Below are positions 27,285-35,991 of a stretch of 64,000 nucleotides of DNA, piece after piece. Numbering within the stretch: the first letter of the stretch is position 1; each line of letters begins with the position of its first letter. The stretch comes from DASXUX01 sp036504595 (GTDB lineage: Bacteria; Planctomycetota; SZUA-567; H5-PLA8): NCBI GenBank assembly GCA_036504595.1, contig DASXUX010000081.1:124001-188000 (forward strand), read 5' to 3'. The notes under the pieces were generated by a model. That model worked only from the letters and a program-made list of their open reading frames with translations, was not told the origin of the DNA and made no database searches. The position numbers and the translations under genes were made by a program.

Positions 27285-29798
27285 TCACTTCAACTCAATT
27301 TCCGCAATTAAATACCACACGGAGACATGATTGCGGAATCGCAGCACGAAATCCTTGCGCGGCTCGAAATTCACCGTGAACTCCGCCCACCGGTTCCCGC
27401 CCTGGTAGGGCCCGCCGGTCGTCAGCACTGCGCCCTTCGTATCGAGGATCTCAATCGTCATGTTCTGCATCGCCGCGCCCTTCCAGCGGATCTGCTTGAG
27501 CGGCCGCGAGGAGCTCACGTCATAAACCACATCCGTGCCGCTCTTCTGCATGAAGTACGCCGCTTTGTTTTCAAAGGGCGCCAGCGGGTCGCGGCCTTCC
27601 TGCACCGGAAACTCGCCGAACTTCTGGCCGCTGGGGAACATCTTCATGCTCTCATCGGCGCGGAACGTGATCTCCGGCTTGTACGTCTTCAGGATGGCCT
27701 TCATCCGCGCTGCAAGCGTGTCCGCGTTGCGCGCCAGGTTCTTGGTCTTTGCGAATTTCTGCTGGTAGCTCGTGTACGCGTCTTCGGCATCTTTATACCG
27801 TTTCTCGGTGAAGGTCGCTTCCGCTTTCGCCCACGCCTTCTCGGCCGCCACTTCCACCTCGCCCAGTTCAATTACGGCGATGCGGTCCAGGTACCGTTCC
27901 ATCCCAGCCAGGCCGCCGTCTTTAGCGCGCGTAAAATACTGCTTGGCTTTCACGACGCTTTCCTTGTCGCCGGCCGCCAGAAAGAGCAGCCCGTGGCGCC
28001 GCAGGTCCTCAGGCGTCGCATTCTCCGCATAGTTGTCCACGTCCTGAACATGAAGCTGCTCGGCGCTGAGCGTCAGTTCAAGCCCGTTGGCCACCTGCAA
28101 TCCGACGGCGTCCGCCTTCGAATCCAGCTTGACCTTCCCGCTGAAGACGCTGCTGCCTTTCTTCAAGCTGACCGTCTTCCCCGGCATCTTGCGCAGCGCC
28201 TCGATCACCTGCTTCCGCAAGTCCTGGATGGCCTGAACATCGGCCTTCTCCTGCTTCAGTAGGTCGCGAGCATCGGCCAGCGCCGAACTGCCGAGCTTCT
28301 GGTCCAGCAGCGAGTGCGCGTCGGAATACTTGTTCTGAGCCAGCAGCGGCGCCAGATCCTTCAACACCGGCGCGAAGAGTTCCTGCGCTTTGCTGGCTTT
28401 GGCTTCAATGGCTGCGGTAGCGTCGGCCTCCTTAGCTGCGGTAGCGCCGGCCTCCGTGCCGGTCGGTGTTTCCTTCGCAGTCGTCTCCCTAGCTGCGGTA
28501 GCGCCGGCCTCCGTGCCGGCCGGTGTTTCCTTCGCGACCGTCTCCAGGCTCTTAGCTATGGGCTCTTGGCTCTTGGCCGTAAGCGCATCGCTTGCCGCTC
28601 CTGAACCCTGAACCCTGGACCCGGAACCCTCGTTCGCCGGCTTCTCCCGTGCCGGATTCCGTGCAACAGGCAGCGGAGTCTTGCGCGCTTCCTTGACGCT
28701 CGCCACCGGACCGTTGCTGGCCGCTTCGGCCGCAGACTTCGTCGCCGCGGGTTTGCCCCGTAATGCAAAGTATCCGATCGCCACGAGCGCCAGCAGCGCT
28801 GCGGCGCCCAGCCCGAGCGATGTGGTGCGGTTCTGTTCCGAATGGCTCACGGGCGCGCGCGGCCCCGTGGTATCTTGCCGCGTTCGCCGTGGGCCACTGC
28901 TGGCTTGCCCGGCAGTTCCACCGGCCGCCTCGCTGGGGTTCAGGATTTCTTCGATCTGCTGAATCACCGTCGCCGGGCTCTGCACTCGCTGTTCGCGCTT
29001 CTTCTGCATCAGCCGCGCAATCAGCCGCGCGCACGCCTCGCTGACGTCCGGGTTGATGCGATTTGCCTTCGGCGGCACTTCCGTCAAGTGCTTGGTCATG
29101 ATGATGGCCGAGGTATCGCCGAGGAACGGCGGCCGGCCGGTCACCAGATGAAAAAGCGTCCCGCCCAAGGCGTACAAGTCAGTGCGCGTGTCTATTTCGG
29201 CCGCCGCGCCACGCGCTTGTTCAGGCGCCATGTAGTGCGGCGTGCCAACGCTTTGCCCCGACTGCGTCACCGAAGAATCTTCGGACATCTGCTTGGCCAA
29301 ACCCAGGTCGGCCAGCTTCGCCTCGCCGCGCTGCGTCAGCAATACGTTGTCCGGCTTGATATCCCGATGGACGATGCCGTGCTGGCTGGCGCATTCCAGC
29401 GCGCGAGCGATATCGCGCGCGATCTCCAGCGCCCGCTTTTCCGGAATCACCTTCTGGTTCTTCAAGACCTGCTGCAACGACGGCCCATCCACGAACTCCA
29501 TCGCAAAATACCACAAGCCGGTCGCGGGGTCTTTGCCGACATCGATGCCTTGCACGATGTTGGGATGGTTGAGCTTTGCTGAGGCGCGCGCTTCACGCTG
29601 AAATCGTTCGATGAACGCCGCATCCTTGGCGATTCGCGGCGGAAGCACCTTCAGGGCGACGATGCGGTCCAGAGAGATCTGGCGCGCCTTGAACACCGCG
29701 CCCATGCCGCCTTGGCCAAGTTTGCTAAGGAGCTCATAGCCCCCCACCTGCTTCGGGGCGCCTTGTGCCTGAGCAGGACTGCTCTGCGGCTCTGCCAT
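27285..29798 (-). CDS. Ser/Thr protein kinase with membrane anchor and C-terminal sensor-like region
   Basis: 837 residues. The N-terminal kinase domain is complete: glycine loop LGQGGMG (28-34), catalytic Lys50 in VALKVL, Glu70, HRDIKPDN (144-151), a DLG version of the magnesium-binding DFG (164-166) and the APEQ activation segment end. A linker leads to one membrane helix (LGLGAAALLALVAIGYFAL, about 330-350). The following 120 residues are low complexity, partly coded by dispersed repeats (AGTEAGATAA twice). The extracytoplasmic part contains helical TPR-like stretches and ends in a beta-sandwich resembling NPCBM/discoidin modules (IRWKGAAMQNMTIEILDTKG). Probably a Hanks-type receptor kinase; the ligand is unknown. 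Confidence 0.93.
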   Translation of the reverse strand: MAEPQSSPAQAQGAPKQVGGYELLSKLGQGGMGAVFKARQISLDRIVALKVLPPRIAKDAAFIERFQREARASAKLNHPNIVQGIDVGKDPATGLWYFAMEFVDGPSLQQVLKNQKVIPEKRALEIARDIARALECASQHGIVHRDIKPDNVLLTQRGEAKLADLGLAKQMSEDSSVTQSGQSVGTPHYMAPEQARGAAAEIDTRTDLYALGGTLFHLVTGRPPFLGDTSAIIMTKHLTEVPPKANRINPDVSEACARLIARLMQKKREQRVQSPATVIQQIEEILNPSEAAGGTAGQASSGPRRTRQDTTGPRAPVSHSEQNRTTSLGLGAAALLALVAIGYFALRGKPAATKSAAEAASNGPVASVKEARKTPLPVARNPAREKPANEGSGSRVQGSGAASDALTAKSQEPIAKSLETVAKETPAGTEAGATAARETTAKETPTGTEAGATAAKEADATAAIEAKASKAQELFAPVLKDLAPLLAQNKYSDAHSLLDQKLGSSALADARDLLKQEKADVQAIQDLRKQVIEALRKMPGKTVSLKKGSSVFSGKVKLDSKADAVGLQVANGLELTLSAEQLHVQDVDNYAENATPEDLRRHGLLFLAAGDKESVVKAKQYFTRAKDGGLAGMERYLDRIAVIELGEVEVAAEKAWAKAEATFTEKRYKDAEDAYTSYQQKFAKTKNLARNADTLAARMKAILKTYKPEITFRADESMKMFPSGQKFGEFPVQEGRDPLAPFENKAAYFMQKSGTDVVYDVSSSRPLKQIRWKGAAMQNMTIEILDTKGAVLTTGGPYQGGNRWAEFTVNFEPRKDFVLRFRNHVSVWYLIAEIELK
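28410..28631. repeat. Repeat-rich linker of the kinase gene
   Basis: Two copies of a 57-base unit beginning GCTGCGGTAGCGCCGGCC (28435-28550, with a degenerate third start) are followed by GCTCTTG heptamers (28547-28580) and CTGAACC/CTGGACC heptamers (28598-28631). A 26-base GC-rich part of the unit (28498-28523) recurs exactly in the acsB-acsD linker at 56993-57018 in the other orientation relative to the gene. Confidence 0.85.
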
Positions 29799-30074
29799 TC
29801 GACGGAATCTCCTGCTTCTATGACTGAAAAAAGCCGAATTTGACTGCGAAAATATCTATGAAAAGACGTGGATGGCTGGCACGACCCGCCTAATCCTCTG
29901 TCAACGATTTCGCGATAGCGTGCTCTGTCCACGGACTGCCTCACGAATTCCTGTCCACGGATTCGCCGGCTCACGAAGTCGAGCTGCCCTGTGCACAATG
30001 CCGTCAGGTCTCGGATGCGCCGAACCTATACTAGCCAGCCCGTCACAACTGAGGATGAACGGAGGAGGTGCGGG

Positions 30075-30467
30075 ATGGTCGCTTCGACGATCGGCGGGGA
30101 GAAAGTGCGGGTTTGCGATGCGGTGGCGGAGGAGACGGAGAAGCGGCTGGCGGCATATATGGTTTACGAAAAGTTGGGGCCGCATGGACGGATGGCGCGG
30201 AGCGCGGACGGGGAGACGGGGGGACGGGGCGAAACGGCAGACGCGGAGACGCGGGGACACGGGGACGCGGAGAAACCGCACGGAGAAGCGGCTGGGACGG
30301 AGACGGAAAGTCAAGAGTGCAGGGCGGCCCCCTCACCCCGCGTTCGCTTCGCTCACGTCGGCCCTCTCCCTCGCGGGGGAGAGGGGGACCGAAGGGCACG
30401 CAATCCGGGAGGATTGCGCTACGTTCGCGGCTTGTATTGCAGCAGCTTCAGGGTGTCGAAGGAGTAG
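30075..30467 (+). CDS. Possible small protein whose 3' part is dispersed repeat
   Basis: An ATG at 30075 has a strong GGAGGAGG ribosome-binding site 9 bases upstream and opens a frame beginning MVASTIGGEKVRVCDAVAEETEKRLAAYMVYEKLGPHGRMA, which looks like real protein for about 45 residues. From 30207 on, the frame is octamer repeat (DGETGGRGETADAETRGHG) and then a GC-rich hairpin repeat, so the natural C-terminus has probably been lost. The frame overlaps the 3' end of the convergent gene at 30419. Could be a decayed gene. Confidence 0.35.
   Translation: MVASTIGGEKVRVCDAVAEETEKRLAAYMVYEKLGPHGRMARSADGETGGRGETADAETRGHGDAEKPHGEAAGTETESQECRAAPSPRVRFAHVGPLPRGGEGDRRARNPGGLRYVRGLYCSSFRVSKE
30207..30276. 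repeat. Octamer repeat array (GACGGGGA / GACGCGGA family), copy 3
   Basis: Same two-block layout as at 12490-12569: GACGGGGA-type units, a GGCGAAACGG junction, then GACGCGGA/GACGCGGG units ending in AGAAAC. Confidence 0.88.
30325..30395. repeat. GC-rich hairpin repeat (CCCTCACCCC...GGGGGAGAGGGGG)
   Basis: CCCCCTCACCCCGCG is followed by CCCTCTCCCTCGCGGGGGAGAGGG, the latter an almost perfect hairpin. Sequences of this shape are common dispersed intergenic repeats in GC-rich genomes. Together with the octamer array it fills most of the 29,799-30,418 gap; the left half of that gap (29,799-30,040) shows nothing I can identify. Confidence 0.6.
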
Positions 30468-31663
30468 TTTGTCTCGCACAGGAAATTGGCGAGATCCTTG
30501 GTCACCAGCGGCTGAGCCATCACGGTCGCTTCGCCCATGTAGACCGGTTCGTCCTTCAGCCGGCCGCCGGTGAAGAAGCGGTGAATGCTCCGGCGCAGTT
30601 TCATATCCGAGAGCTGCAAGTCCAAGTACATCTGCGCTCCAGCCGCCGTCGCGGCTCCATTTTCACCAAAGCGGCGCGGATCGAAAACGGTGTGTTGGCG
30701 CGCGTAAAGGTGCTGCTGCATTTGAGCCAGTTCGTTGATGCGAGCGGCTTCGTTCTCTTCCTTCAACCAGCCATACTTGTGCTCTTTGGCCACGTAGCGC
30801 TTGATCGCCTCGCGGCGCTCGGCTTCATCCGTGCGGCCTTCGTAGTAGGCTTTGGCGGCGGACTGATAGGCATCATTGTGTTTCAGATGATCGGTGACTT
30901 CCGTCAGCACGCGCGGGATTTTGCATTGCCAGGCGCTCTCGGTGATCGGACAGGGCCGGATCACCGGACCAGGCTCGACAATGCGGCTATAGCGGCGGCG
31001 ATCTTCATTGCTGATGGACGACGGGTGCATCAACGCCGGCATTCCCGGCATCTTGCCGCGCAGCTTCATCAGTTCGGCAAACTGCGGTGCCACGACCTGC
31101 TCGTAAATGCTTTCGCGAGTGCTCCCCGGCTTCGCGACGACGGCGTCGATCTTCAAGAGGCGCACGGGGCTTTCGGAAAGTCCCGGGCCGATCGCTTCGA
31201 TCTGAATGGAGCGGCAATTTGCCGGCGTCGCCGGTCCAGCGGGCAGCTCGTACGCCTCGATCAGAACTTCGACAGCGCCTTTGGTCGGCACCAGCAGCGG
31301 ATAGGTGAACGTGGTGGTGATGCTGACGGTAATCTCGCTGAGTGGAATGAACCGCTCATAACAAATCGCCGCGAGCACGATGCCCGGCATGACGACGACG
31401 TCCGGGCGCGCCAGCAGTCGCGTGCCAAGCGTGTAGGTGCGCTCTTCCGGGCCGGCCTTTTCCAAGCCGCCTTCGCTGCCGCCGACACCTTGCGCCGCGA
31501 GCAAACCGAGCATCCACTGAATGGCGTGGTCGGGCTTGTGGTGAACCGGATTGGCGTCGTGATTGTAGAGAATGCTGACGATCACCTGTTCGCCAAACTG
31601 CACAGGGATCTTGGACCGCCCGAGCAAAGTCTTGCCGTTCACGTCGCCGCTATTTTCACCCAT
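30419..31663 (-). CDS. Hypothetical protein
   Basis: 414 residues, no signal peptide and no membrane helix. The N-terminal part is beta-rich (IPVQFGEQVIVSILYNHDANPVHHKPDH, ITVSITTTFTYPLLVPTKGAVEVLIEAYELP), and the C-terminal part is helical and charged (YYEGRTDEAERREAIKRYVAKEHKYGWLKEENEAARINELAQMQQHLYARQ). I do not recognise a family. The start is taken from the longest frame; a downstream start is possible. The region between it and selC (31,664-31,863) contains no gene. Confidence 0.65.
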   Translation of the reverse strand: MGENSGDVNGKTLLGRSKIPVQFGEQVIVSILYNHDANPVHHKPDHAIQWMLGLLAAQGVGGSEGGLEKAGPEERTYTLGTRLLARPDVVVMPGIVLAAICYERFIPLSEITVSITTTFTYPLLVPTKGAVEVLIEAYELPAGPATPANCRSIQIEAIGPGLSESPVRLLKIDAVVAKPGSTRESIYEQVVAPQFAELMKLRGKMPGMPALMHPSSISNEDRRRYSRIVEPGPVIRPCPITESAWQCKIPRVLTEVTDHLKHNDAYQSAAKAYYEGRTDEAERREAIKRYVAKEHKYGWLKEENEAARINELAQMQQHLYARQHTVFDPRRFGENGAATAAGAQMYLDLQLSDMKLRRSIHRFFTGGRLKDEPVYMGEATVMAQPLVTKDLANFLCETNYSFDTLKLLQYKPRT

Positions 31664-31814
31664 GACTGCCGCTGCGCCTCAGATGCCATACGAAGTGAAA
31701 CACGTTAGCGCGCACGAGTCGAAGTTTCAACCATCGTCTGTGGCGTACAGAGGCGGCCACGTCCAGCGTTCAGGTGTGGAATCCCCGGGATGTTCTTTTT
31801 TTGCCTGTCGGATG

Positions 31815-31844
31815 TTGACAGCGACCGCGGACCTGTCATGGTAT
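31815..31844 (+). promoter_or_regulatory. Possible sigma70-type promoter of selC
   Basis: TTGACA at 31815-31820, an 18-base spacer and TGGTAT at 31839-31844, ending 20 bases before the tRNA 5' end. The -10 element is weak, so this is tentative. Confidence 0.35.
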
Positions 31845-31863
31845 GCAGGCGTCCGGCACATAC

Positions 31864-31959
31864 GGGAGTGGATGAGGCCTGGTGGTCTCCGCGGTCTTCA
31901 AAGCCGTTGCGTCCTTCGCAAGGGGGACTGGTGGGTTCGATTCCCATGCGCTCCCGCCA
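31864..31959 (+). tRNA. selC: tRNA-Sec (selenocysteine, anticodon UCA)
   Basis: The 96-base sequence folds as a selenocysteine tRNA. The acceptor GGGAGTGG pairs with GCGCTCCC (seven pairs, the eighth a G-G mismatch), then come discriminator G and an encoded CCA (31957-31959). The D stem has six pairs with a 4-base loop (GAGGCC/GGTCTC, loop TGGT), a hallmark of tRNA-Sec. The anticodon loop CTTCAAA is the same as in E. coli tRNA-Sec, with anticodon TCA. A long variable arm (GTCC...GGAC) and a T arm GTGGG TTCGATT CCCAT follow. It implies selenoprotein synthesis (SelA, SelB, SelD expected elsewhere). Its 3' end is the attachment site of the element that follows. Confidence 0.93.
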
Positions 31960-33151
31960 AATCAGAGCCGGATACCTCCGAAGCAATTGCGTCAGCAGCA
32001 TTTACATCAACGGCCTCCGCGCCCGCTGCCAGGCTGTATGCTAATGGTGTGCTTTCCGGCGGCAGGATTGCCTTTCCGACTGCCTCTGCGACCTCGACCA
32101 GTTTCTCGCTGCGCGCACGCGCATAAACGTTCAGGGTCAGGTCGGGCGTGGAATGGCGTGCGAGGGTTTGCGCGGTCTTGATGTCCGCACCGGATTCAAT
32201 AACGAACGTTGTGTACGCCACCCGCAGTGCATGGAAATCAACTTTCTGCCCCAAAACCTTGTACGCGATATCGGCCTTCTCGCGATCTTTGTGGAAGTCG
32301 CGGGCTGCATGTCCATGCAGCGCGTTAATCTGGAGGAGCGGAGCGTCTGCCGGCTTATCTTTCGACGAACGCGCCAGCATCACAACCACCGCCATTGGTA
32401 GAGGCTGTAGGCCCGACTTCCGGTTCTTCGTCCATTCCGAATGCAGCTTCAGGCCACCGCGCTCTGCATCCAGATCAGCTACCCGCAGCGCCTGGAGTTC
32501 GCCTGCTCTTAAGCCTGATGCCAGCGCCACCAGATAGACCAGTCGCCGGTGGGGCGGAGCCACCTCCAGCAATTTATGGATCTCTTCGACGGTCATCGCC
32601 CGGCGCACCGTCTTTGCCTTCTTCTCAAACGCGGACATTCCTTTAATCGGGTCTTCAGCCAGGTAGCCGCGCTGGACGGCCCACTTGCAGAATGACCGAA
32701 GGCAGTCAGCGCGGTGACGGACCGTGAGGACCGCCTTTCCCTTCGCCTGAAAGTCCCGTAATGCGCTCTCCACACGCCGGAGAATGCCGGGAAGGTCCCC
32801 AAGGACTTTCAGCCCCAACTGCTCCTCCCACCAATCCAGCCCACTCTCGCGCTTTTCGGCATGCTCTGTGGACCATGCAGCGCCCCCAATGCCTCCTTGA
32901 GATCGGCCCCATGCCAGGTACTCGGCCTTCGCATCACCGAAAGGCTTGTGCTTCGCCAGATCTGCCGACTTGGGCGCTGTCGCCCAGTTCCTGCATATGG
33001 CGCGCTCCTTCGATTGTGCGATGGCCGCGATCTCTTCGGTCTCTGCCTTCGATGTTGTTCCCGTCCCAGACCGCCGGCGCCCCAAGTGGTCGGTGTACTG
33101 GAACCGCCAGATATGCGGTTTCTTGCGTTTATCCAGGTATACGTATGGCAC
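31898..33151 (-). CDS. Tyrosine recombinase (integrase) of the selC element
   Basis: 417 residues in the integrated state. Catalytic residues are in place: Arg215 in SGLRAGELQALR, His307 and Arg310 in DFHALRVAY, His333 in ARHSTPDLT and nucleophile Tyr343 in LNVYARA. Residues 60-170 form the SAM-like core-binding domain. The attachment core lies within the frame: residues up to Gly403 are element DNA plus core, and the last 14 (NRTHQSPLRRTQRL) are read from the antisense of selC. In a circular form the same frame would continue into the open frame at 38729-38406, giving about 504 residues. Its start is 465 bases from the divergent cargo genes. It should catalyse integration at selC. Confidence 0.93.
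   Translation of the reverse strand: MPYVYLDKRKKPHIWRFQYTDHLGRRRSGTGTTSKAETEEIAAIAQSKERAICRNWATAPKSADLAKHKPFGDAKAEYLAWGRSQGGIGGAAWSTEHAEKRESGLDWWEEQLGLKVLGDLPGILRRVESALRDFQAKGKAVLTVRHRADCLRSFCKWAVQRGYLAEDPIKGMSAFEKKAKTVRRAMTVEEIHKLLEVAPPHRRLVYLVALASGLRAGELQALRVADLDAERGGLKLHSEWTKNRKSGLQPLPMAVVVMLARSSKDKPADAPLLQINALHGHAARDFHKDREKADIAYKVLGQKVDFHALRVAYTTFVIESGADIKTAQTLARHSTPDLTLNVYARARSEKLVEVAEAVGKAILPPESTPLAYSLAAGAEAVDVNAADAIASEVSGSDLAGAHGNRTHQSPLRRTQRL
31943..31962. repeat. attL core (left 20-bp direct repeat)
   Basis: CCCATGCGCTCCCGCCAAAT: 3' half of the T stem, acceptor 3' strand and CCA of selC plus AAT. The identical 20 bases end the element at 38712-38731. Confidence 0.92.
32034..32053. 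repeat. Second 20-bp direct repeat, left copy
   Basis: CTGTATGCTAATGGTGTGCT, 71 bases inside the left core, within the integrase gene. The identical sequence is at 38526-38545, in the same orientation, 166 bases inside the right core. The two copies are read in different frames, so protein conservation does not explain them. Confidence 0.85.
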
Positions 33152-33415
33152 TTTTGATCACCTCCCCTCAAAGACTCTTTGCGTTGCGGACTCACGCCGC
33201 TCTGCATCCTTTGCCGCCCTCGCGGCCTTTTCCTCAAAATGAGCGAGCACTCGACCAGCGAACCAGGTGGAACGGCCGGCAACTTGAAGGAATTCAGGTC
33301 AGCCTGGCACACGTGAGAAATTGGTTGAGGGGCATGGTTCGGGAACGTCAGAGATTATTCACTGTTGGACCCCCACATCATCCGCTGTACCAGAGTATCC
33401 CACCCAAAACCAAGG

Positions 33416-33447
33416 TCGGCTAGTTTTCGGCTACTCGACTAGCCGAA
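33416..33447. promoter_or_regulatory. Operator-like inverted and direct repeats
   Basis: TTCGGCTA (33426-33433) and TAGCCGAA (33440-33447) form an inverted repeat with 8-bp arms and a 6-base gap, and a further direct copy TCGGCTAG begins at 33416. The arrangement suggests binding of a dimeric regulator; the winged-helix protein at 35978 is a candidate. Confidence 0.5.
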
Positions 33448-33568
33448 TTATCAGTCGTGACACCGGATTTCAAGTTTCTAGTATCTCTCTTCGTTCGGTT
33501 GCGCGAACGCCGCGATCAATGAAATCAACAGCGCCAATGCCCGACTTCGCGGCTCGGGCCTGGCGAGA

Positions 33569-33606
33569 GAACCCCGGCGCGCAACCGCCGGGGTTCCACT
33601 TTTTGG
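33569..33606 (+). terminator. Hairpin with T run before the cargo operon (terminator or attenuator)
   Basis: GAACCCCGGCG (33569-33579) pairs perfectly with CGCCGGGGTTC (33586-33596) around a 6-base loop, followed by CACTTTTTGGAG. It has the shape of an intrinsic terminator, yet it sits 20 bases before the start codon of the next gene and its tail contains the GGAG ribosome-binding site, so it may act as an attenuator. Confidence 0.5.
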
Positions 33607-33616
33607 AGTTTCAACG

Positions 33617-34225
33617 ATGAGTGAAGCCGAGATGCCAGCAACTGCACCGAACCAGCCCGCTGGGGCCACAAAGTCCGATGCCATGGACTTGGCGGGCCTG
33701 CGCCTTAGCCATGATTACGCCACCACTGGCGCCTCCAAGAAAATCGTGACCCGCGTTCCGGTTGGTAAGCCTCCGCGCCAAACGTTCATTTGGATCAACC
33801 CTGACCAGGGATGGCACTTCCCTGCGGCAGTAGTTGAACTCAAGGAGGATCGCAGCACCTTTGTGGTCGCGCCCGAGATGCGCGGTGAACTGGAGGGTGA
33901 GTGGCAGCCTCGGGCTCTTGTCGCCTGTGTGACGCGTCAGAACGGGTATTTTCTCTGGCCCGCGCGCCTGCCCGGTGCCGACGGCCGGTTGGACACCTGG
34001 TCCGAGTCAGCGCTGGAAATCATAAATGGCCACGCCGGCAAATGGATTCGTGTTAGCGCGAATATGGATCTTTCCTGCTACGAGGCGTTCGAGGCCGTTA
34101 CTCAACTGTCGGCGCCTGAGTGGCCGGAGGGCGGAATTGATTGGATGGTTCGCACGGCCTTCAAGGGGCACGTAATCGATAGCATCGAGCACCCCGTAAT
34201 CAAACGCCTGCGGGGGGAGATCTAG
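33617..34225 (+). CDS. Element protein of unknown function, upstream of the polymerase
   Basis: 202 residues, no signal peptide or membrane helix. After a flexible N-terminus (MSEAEMPATAPNQPAG) comes a compact alpha-beta region (TFIWINPDQGWHFPAAVVELKEDRSTFVVAPEM, then RQNGYFLWPARLPGADGR and WIRVSANMDLSCYEAF). GGAG lies 12 bases before the ATG. It is separated from the polymerase start by only four bases, so the two are translated together. I recall similar proteins next to polymerase genes of this kind in other genomic islands, but no function is known. An accessory replication factor, for example a single-strand DNA-binding protein, is a guess from context. Confidence 0.75.
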   Translation: MSEAEMPATAPNQPAGATKSDAMDLAGLRLSHDYATTGASKKIVTRVPVGKPPRQTFIWINPDQGWHFPAAVVELKEDRSTFVVAPEMRGELEGEWQPRALVACVTRQNGYFLWPARLPGADGRLDTWSESALEIINGHAGKWIRVSANMDLSCYEAFEAVTQLSAPEWPEGGIDWMVRTAFKGHVIDSIEHPVIKRLRGEI

Positions 34226-34229
34226 GCCA

Positions 34230-35991
34230 ATGGCGACTGCGACGACGCTCTGCGCGCTGCTTGCGCGATTCACCGCGGGTATCTGGTTCGTAGACTTTGA
34301 GTTCTATGCGCCGGGTGGCCAGCGGCCTGTGCCGCTCTGTATGGTTGCTAGTGAACTACGCAGCGGGCAGCTCATTCGACTCTGGATCGATGATCTCAGG
34401 CATCTGGGCAGAGCCCCGTTCGATACCGGCCCCGGCGCACTCCTCGTCGCCTATTATGCCAGTGCCGAAATCGCGTGTTTTCTCGCCCTGGGTTGGCCGT
34501 TGCCGGAGCACGTGCTGGACCTATTCGCTGAGTTTCGGAACGCGACGAATGGACTGAAACTCGCCTGCGGGGCGGGACTGCTTGGAGCCCTGTCCCATCA
34601 TGGCCTCGACTCAATCCAGGCAGCGGAAAAGGAATCAATGCGTCAACTGGCGATGAGAGGCGAACCGTACAGCGAAGAGGAGAAGCGCGGCCTCTTGGAT
34701 TATTGCCAGACCGACGTTGACGCATTGGTGTTGCTGCTGCCCAAAATGGCCACGCAGCTGGATCTGCCGCGTGCACTCCTGCGCGGTCGCTATATGAAGG
34801 CAGCGGCACGTATCGAGCGCACTGGCATCCCAATTGACGTACAAACGTTGAATGGCCTGCGCCGGCATTGGGACCAGATCAAGGGTCGCTTAGTAGTCGA
34901 GGTGGATAAAGGCTACGGCGTCTACGAGGGCCTGACCTTCAAGGCGGAACGCTGGCAGACTTGGTGCGTGGCGCGTGGCATCCCCGCCTCAGCTTGATTC
35001 GGGGCGTCTGGCCCTCGACGACGACACGTTCAAAGACATGGCGCGGTCTGTTCCGGCGGTTCAGCCAATCCAGCAACTGCGGTCGACGCTCAATGGGCTG
35101 AAAAACTTCGAGTTGCCGGTTGGCGCAGACGGTCGAAACCGGTGCCTGCTATCCGCCTTTGCCTCCGTGACCGGACGCAACCAACCCTCCACGACGAAGT
35201 TTGTATTTGGGCTGCCTGCTTACTTGCGCGGGCTCATAAAACCACCGCCGGGCTATGCGCTGGCCTACCTCGACTACGGCCGTCAGGAATTCGGAATCGG
35301 CGCTGCGCTCTCCGGGGACGGTACGATGGCCACGGCTTATCAATCCGGCGACCCCTACATCGAGATCGGGAAAATGGGCGGCCTGCTTCCCCGAACGGCA
35401 ACCGCAGAGTCCCACCCAGCCGAGCGCGATCTACTGAAGACTGTCGTCTTGGGCGTGCAATATTTGATGACCGAGTTCGGCCTAGCGCCGCGAATTGGAA
35501 AGTCCGTGCTCGAGGCCCGGCACATGCTTGACATGCTGCACCGGATCTTCAGGAAGTTTTTTCGTTGGTCGGATGCCGTGGCTGATCATGCGTTCAACTT
35601 CGGCACGCTCCAGACTGTACTTGGCTGGACATTACACATTACTGATGCAACCAAACCCCGCACGACCCGCAATTTTCTGATGCAGGGCAACGGCGCGGAA
35701 ATGCTGCGCATCGCATGCTGCCTGGGGATTGAGCGCGGTGTGGAGATCTGCGCGCCGGTGCATGACGCCGTGCTCATTCAGGCGCGTTTCGAAGAGATCG
35801 ACATTAAAGTGGCCACAATGAAGGCGGCAATGCGGGAGGCCAGCGAGTTTGTGTTAGCCGGGTTCCCATTGGTGACGGACGACAAGATCATTCGGTATCC
35901 TGAGCGCTACGGCGACAAGCGCGGGAAGGTGATGTGGCCACTGATCACAAACCTGCTTCGTGAATGCGAGGGTCGGCATGGTAGTCGATGA
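34230..35991 (+). pseudogene. Family A DNA polymerase with 3'-5' exonuclease, split by a frameshift
   Basis: Two overlapping frames (34230-34997 and 34975-35991) together make one protein of about 587 residues. Frame 1 has a DEDDy exonuclease: VDFEF with Asp22/Glu24, AEIACFLALGW, and the YCQTDVDAL motif. Frame 2 has the polymerase palm: motif A YLDYGRQEFGIG keeps the catalytic Asp and the steric-gate Glu, the O-helix region is LLKTVVLGVQYLM (family: LGVQYG), and motif C is PVHDAVLI, keeping the catalytic Asp but with Ala for Glu. The junction reads CGTGGCATCCCCGCCTCAG where the family consensus G-I-P-W-P predicts two more bases. This is a 2-base deletion or a sequence error next to a C run. 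A short stand-alone polymerase fits replication of a small element. Confidence 0.85.

Larger units (their letters stand above)
33152..33616. other. Regulatory gap between integrase and cargo operon
   Basis: No gene seen in 465 bases. It contains an operator-like inverted repeat and a strong hairpin (separate entries) and should hold the divergent promoters for the integrase and the polymerase operon. Confidence 0.6.

Noticed and set aside
31705..32001. Open frame antisense to selC (contains MGIEPTSPPC)
   Set aside because: This peptide type is a well-known artefact of translating the complement of tRNA genes; the tRNA is convincing.
34995..34997. TGA at the end of the exonuclease frame as a possible selenocysteine codon, given the nearby selC
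   Set aside because: The polymerase continues in a different frame, so reading through TGA would not restore the protein; a 2-base indel explains it.
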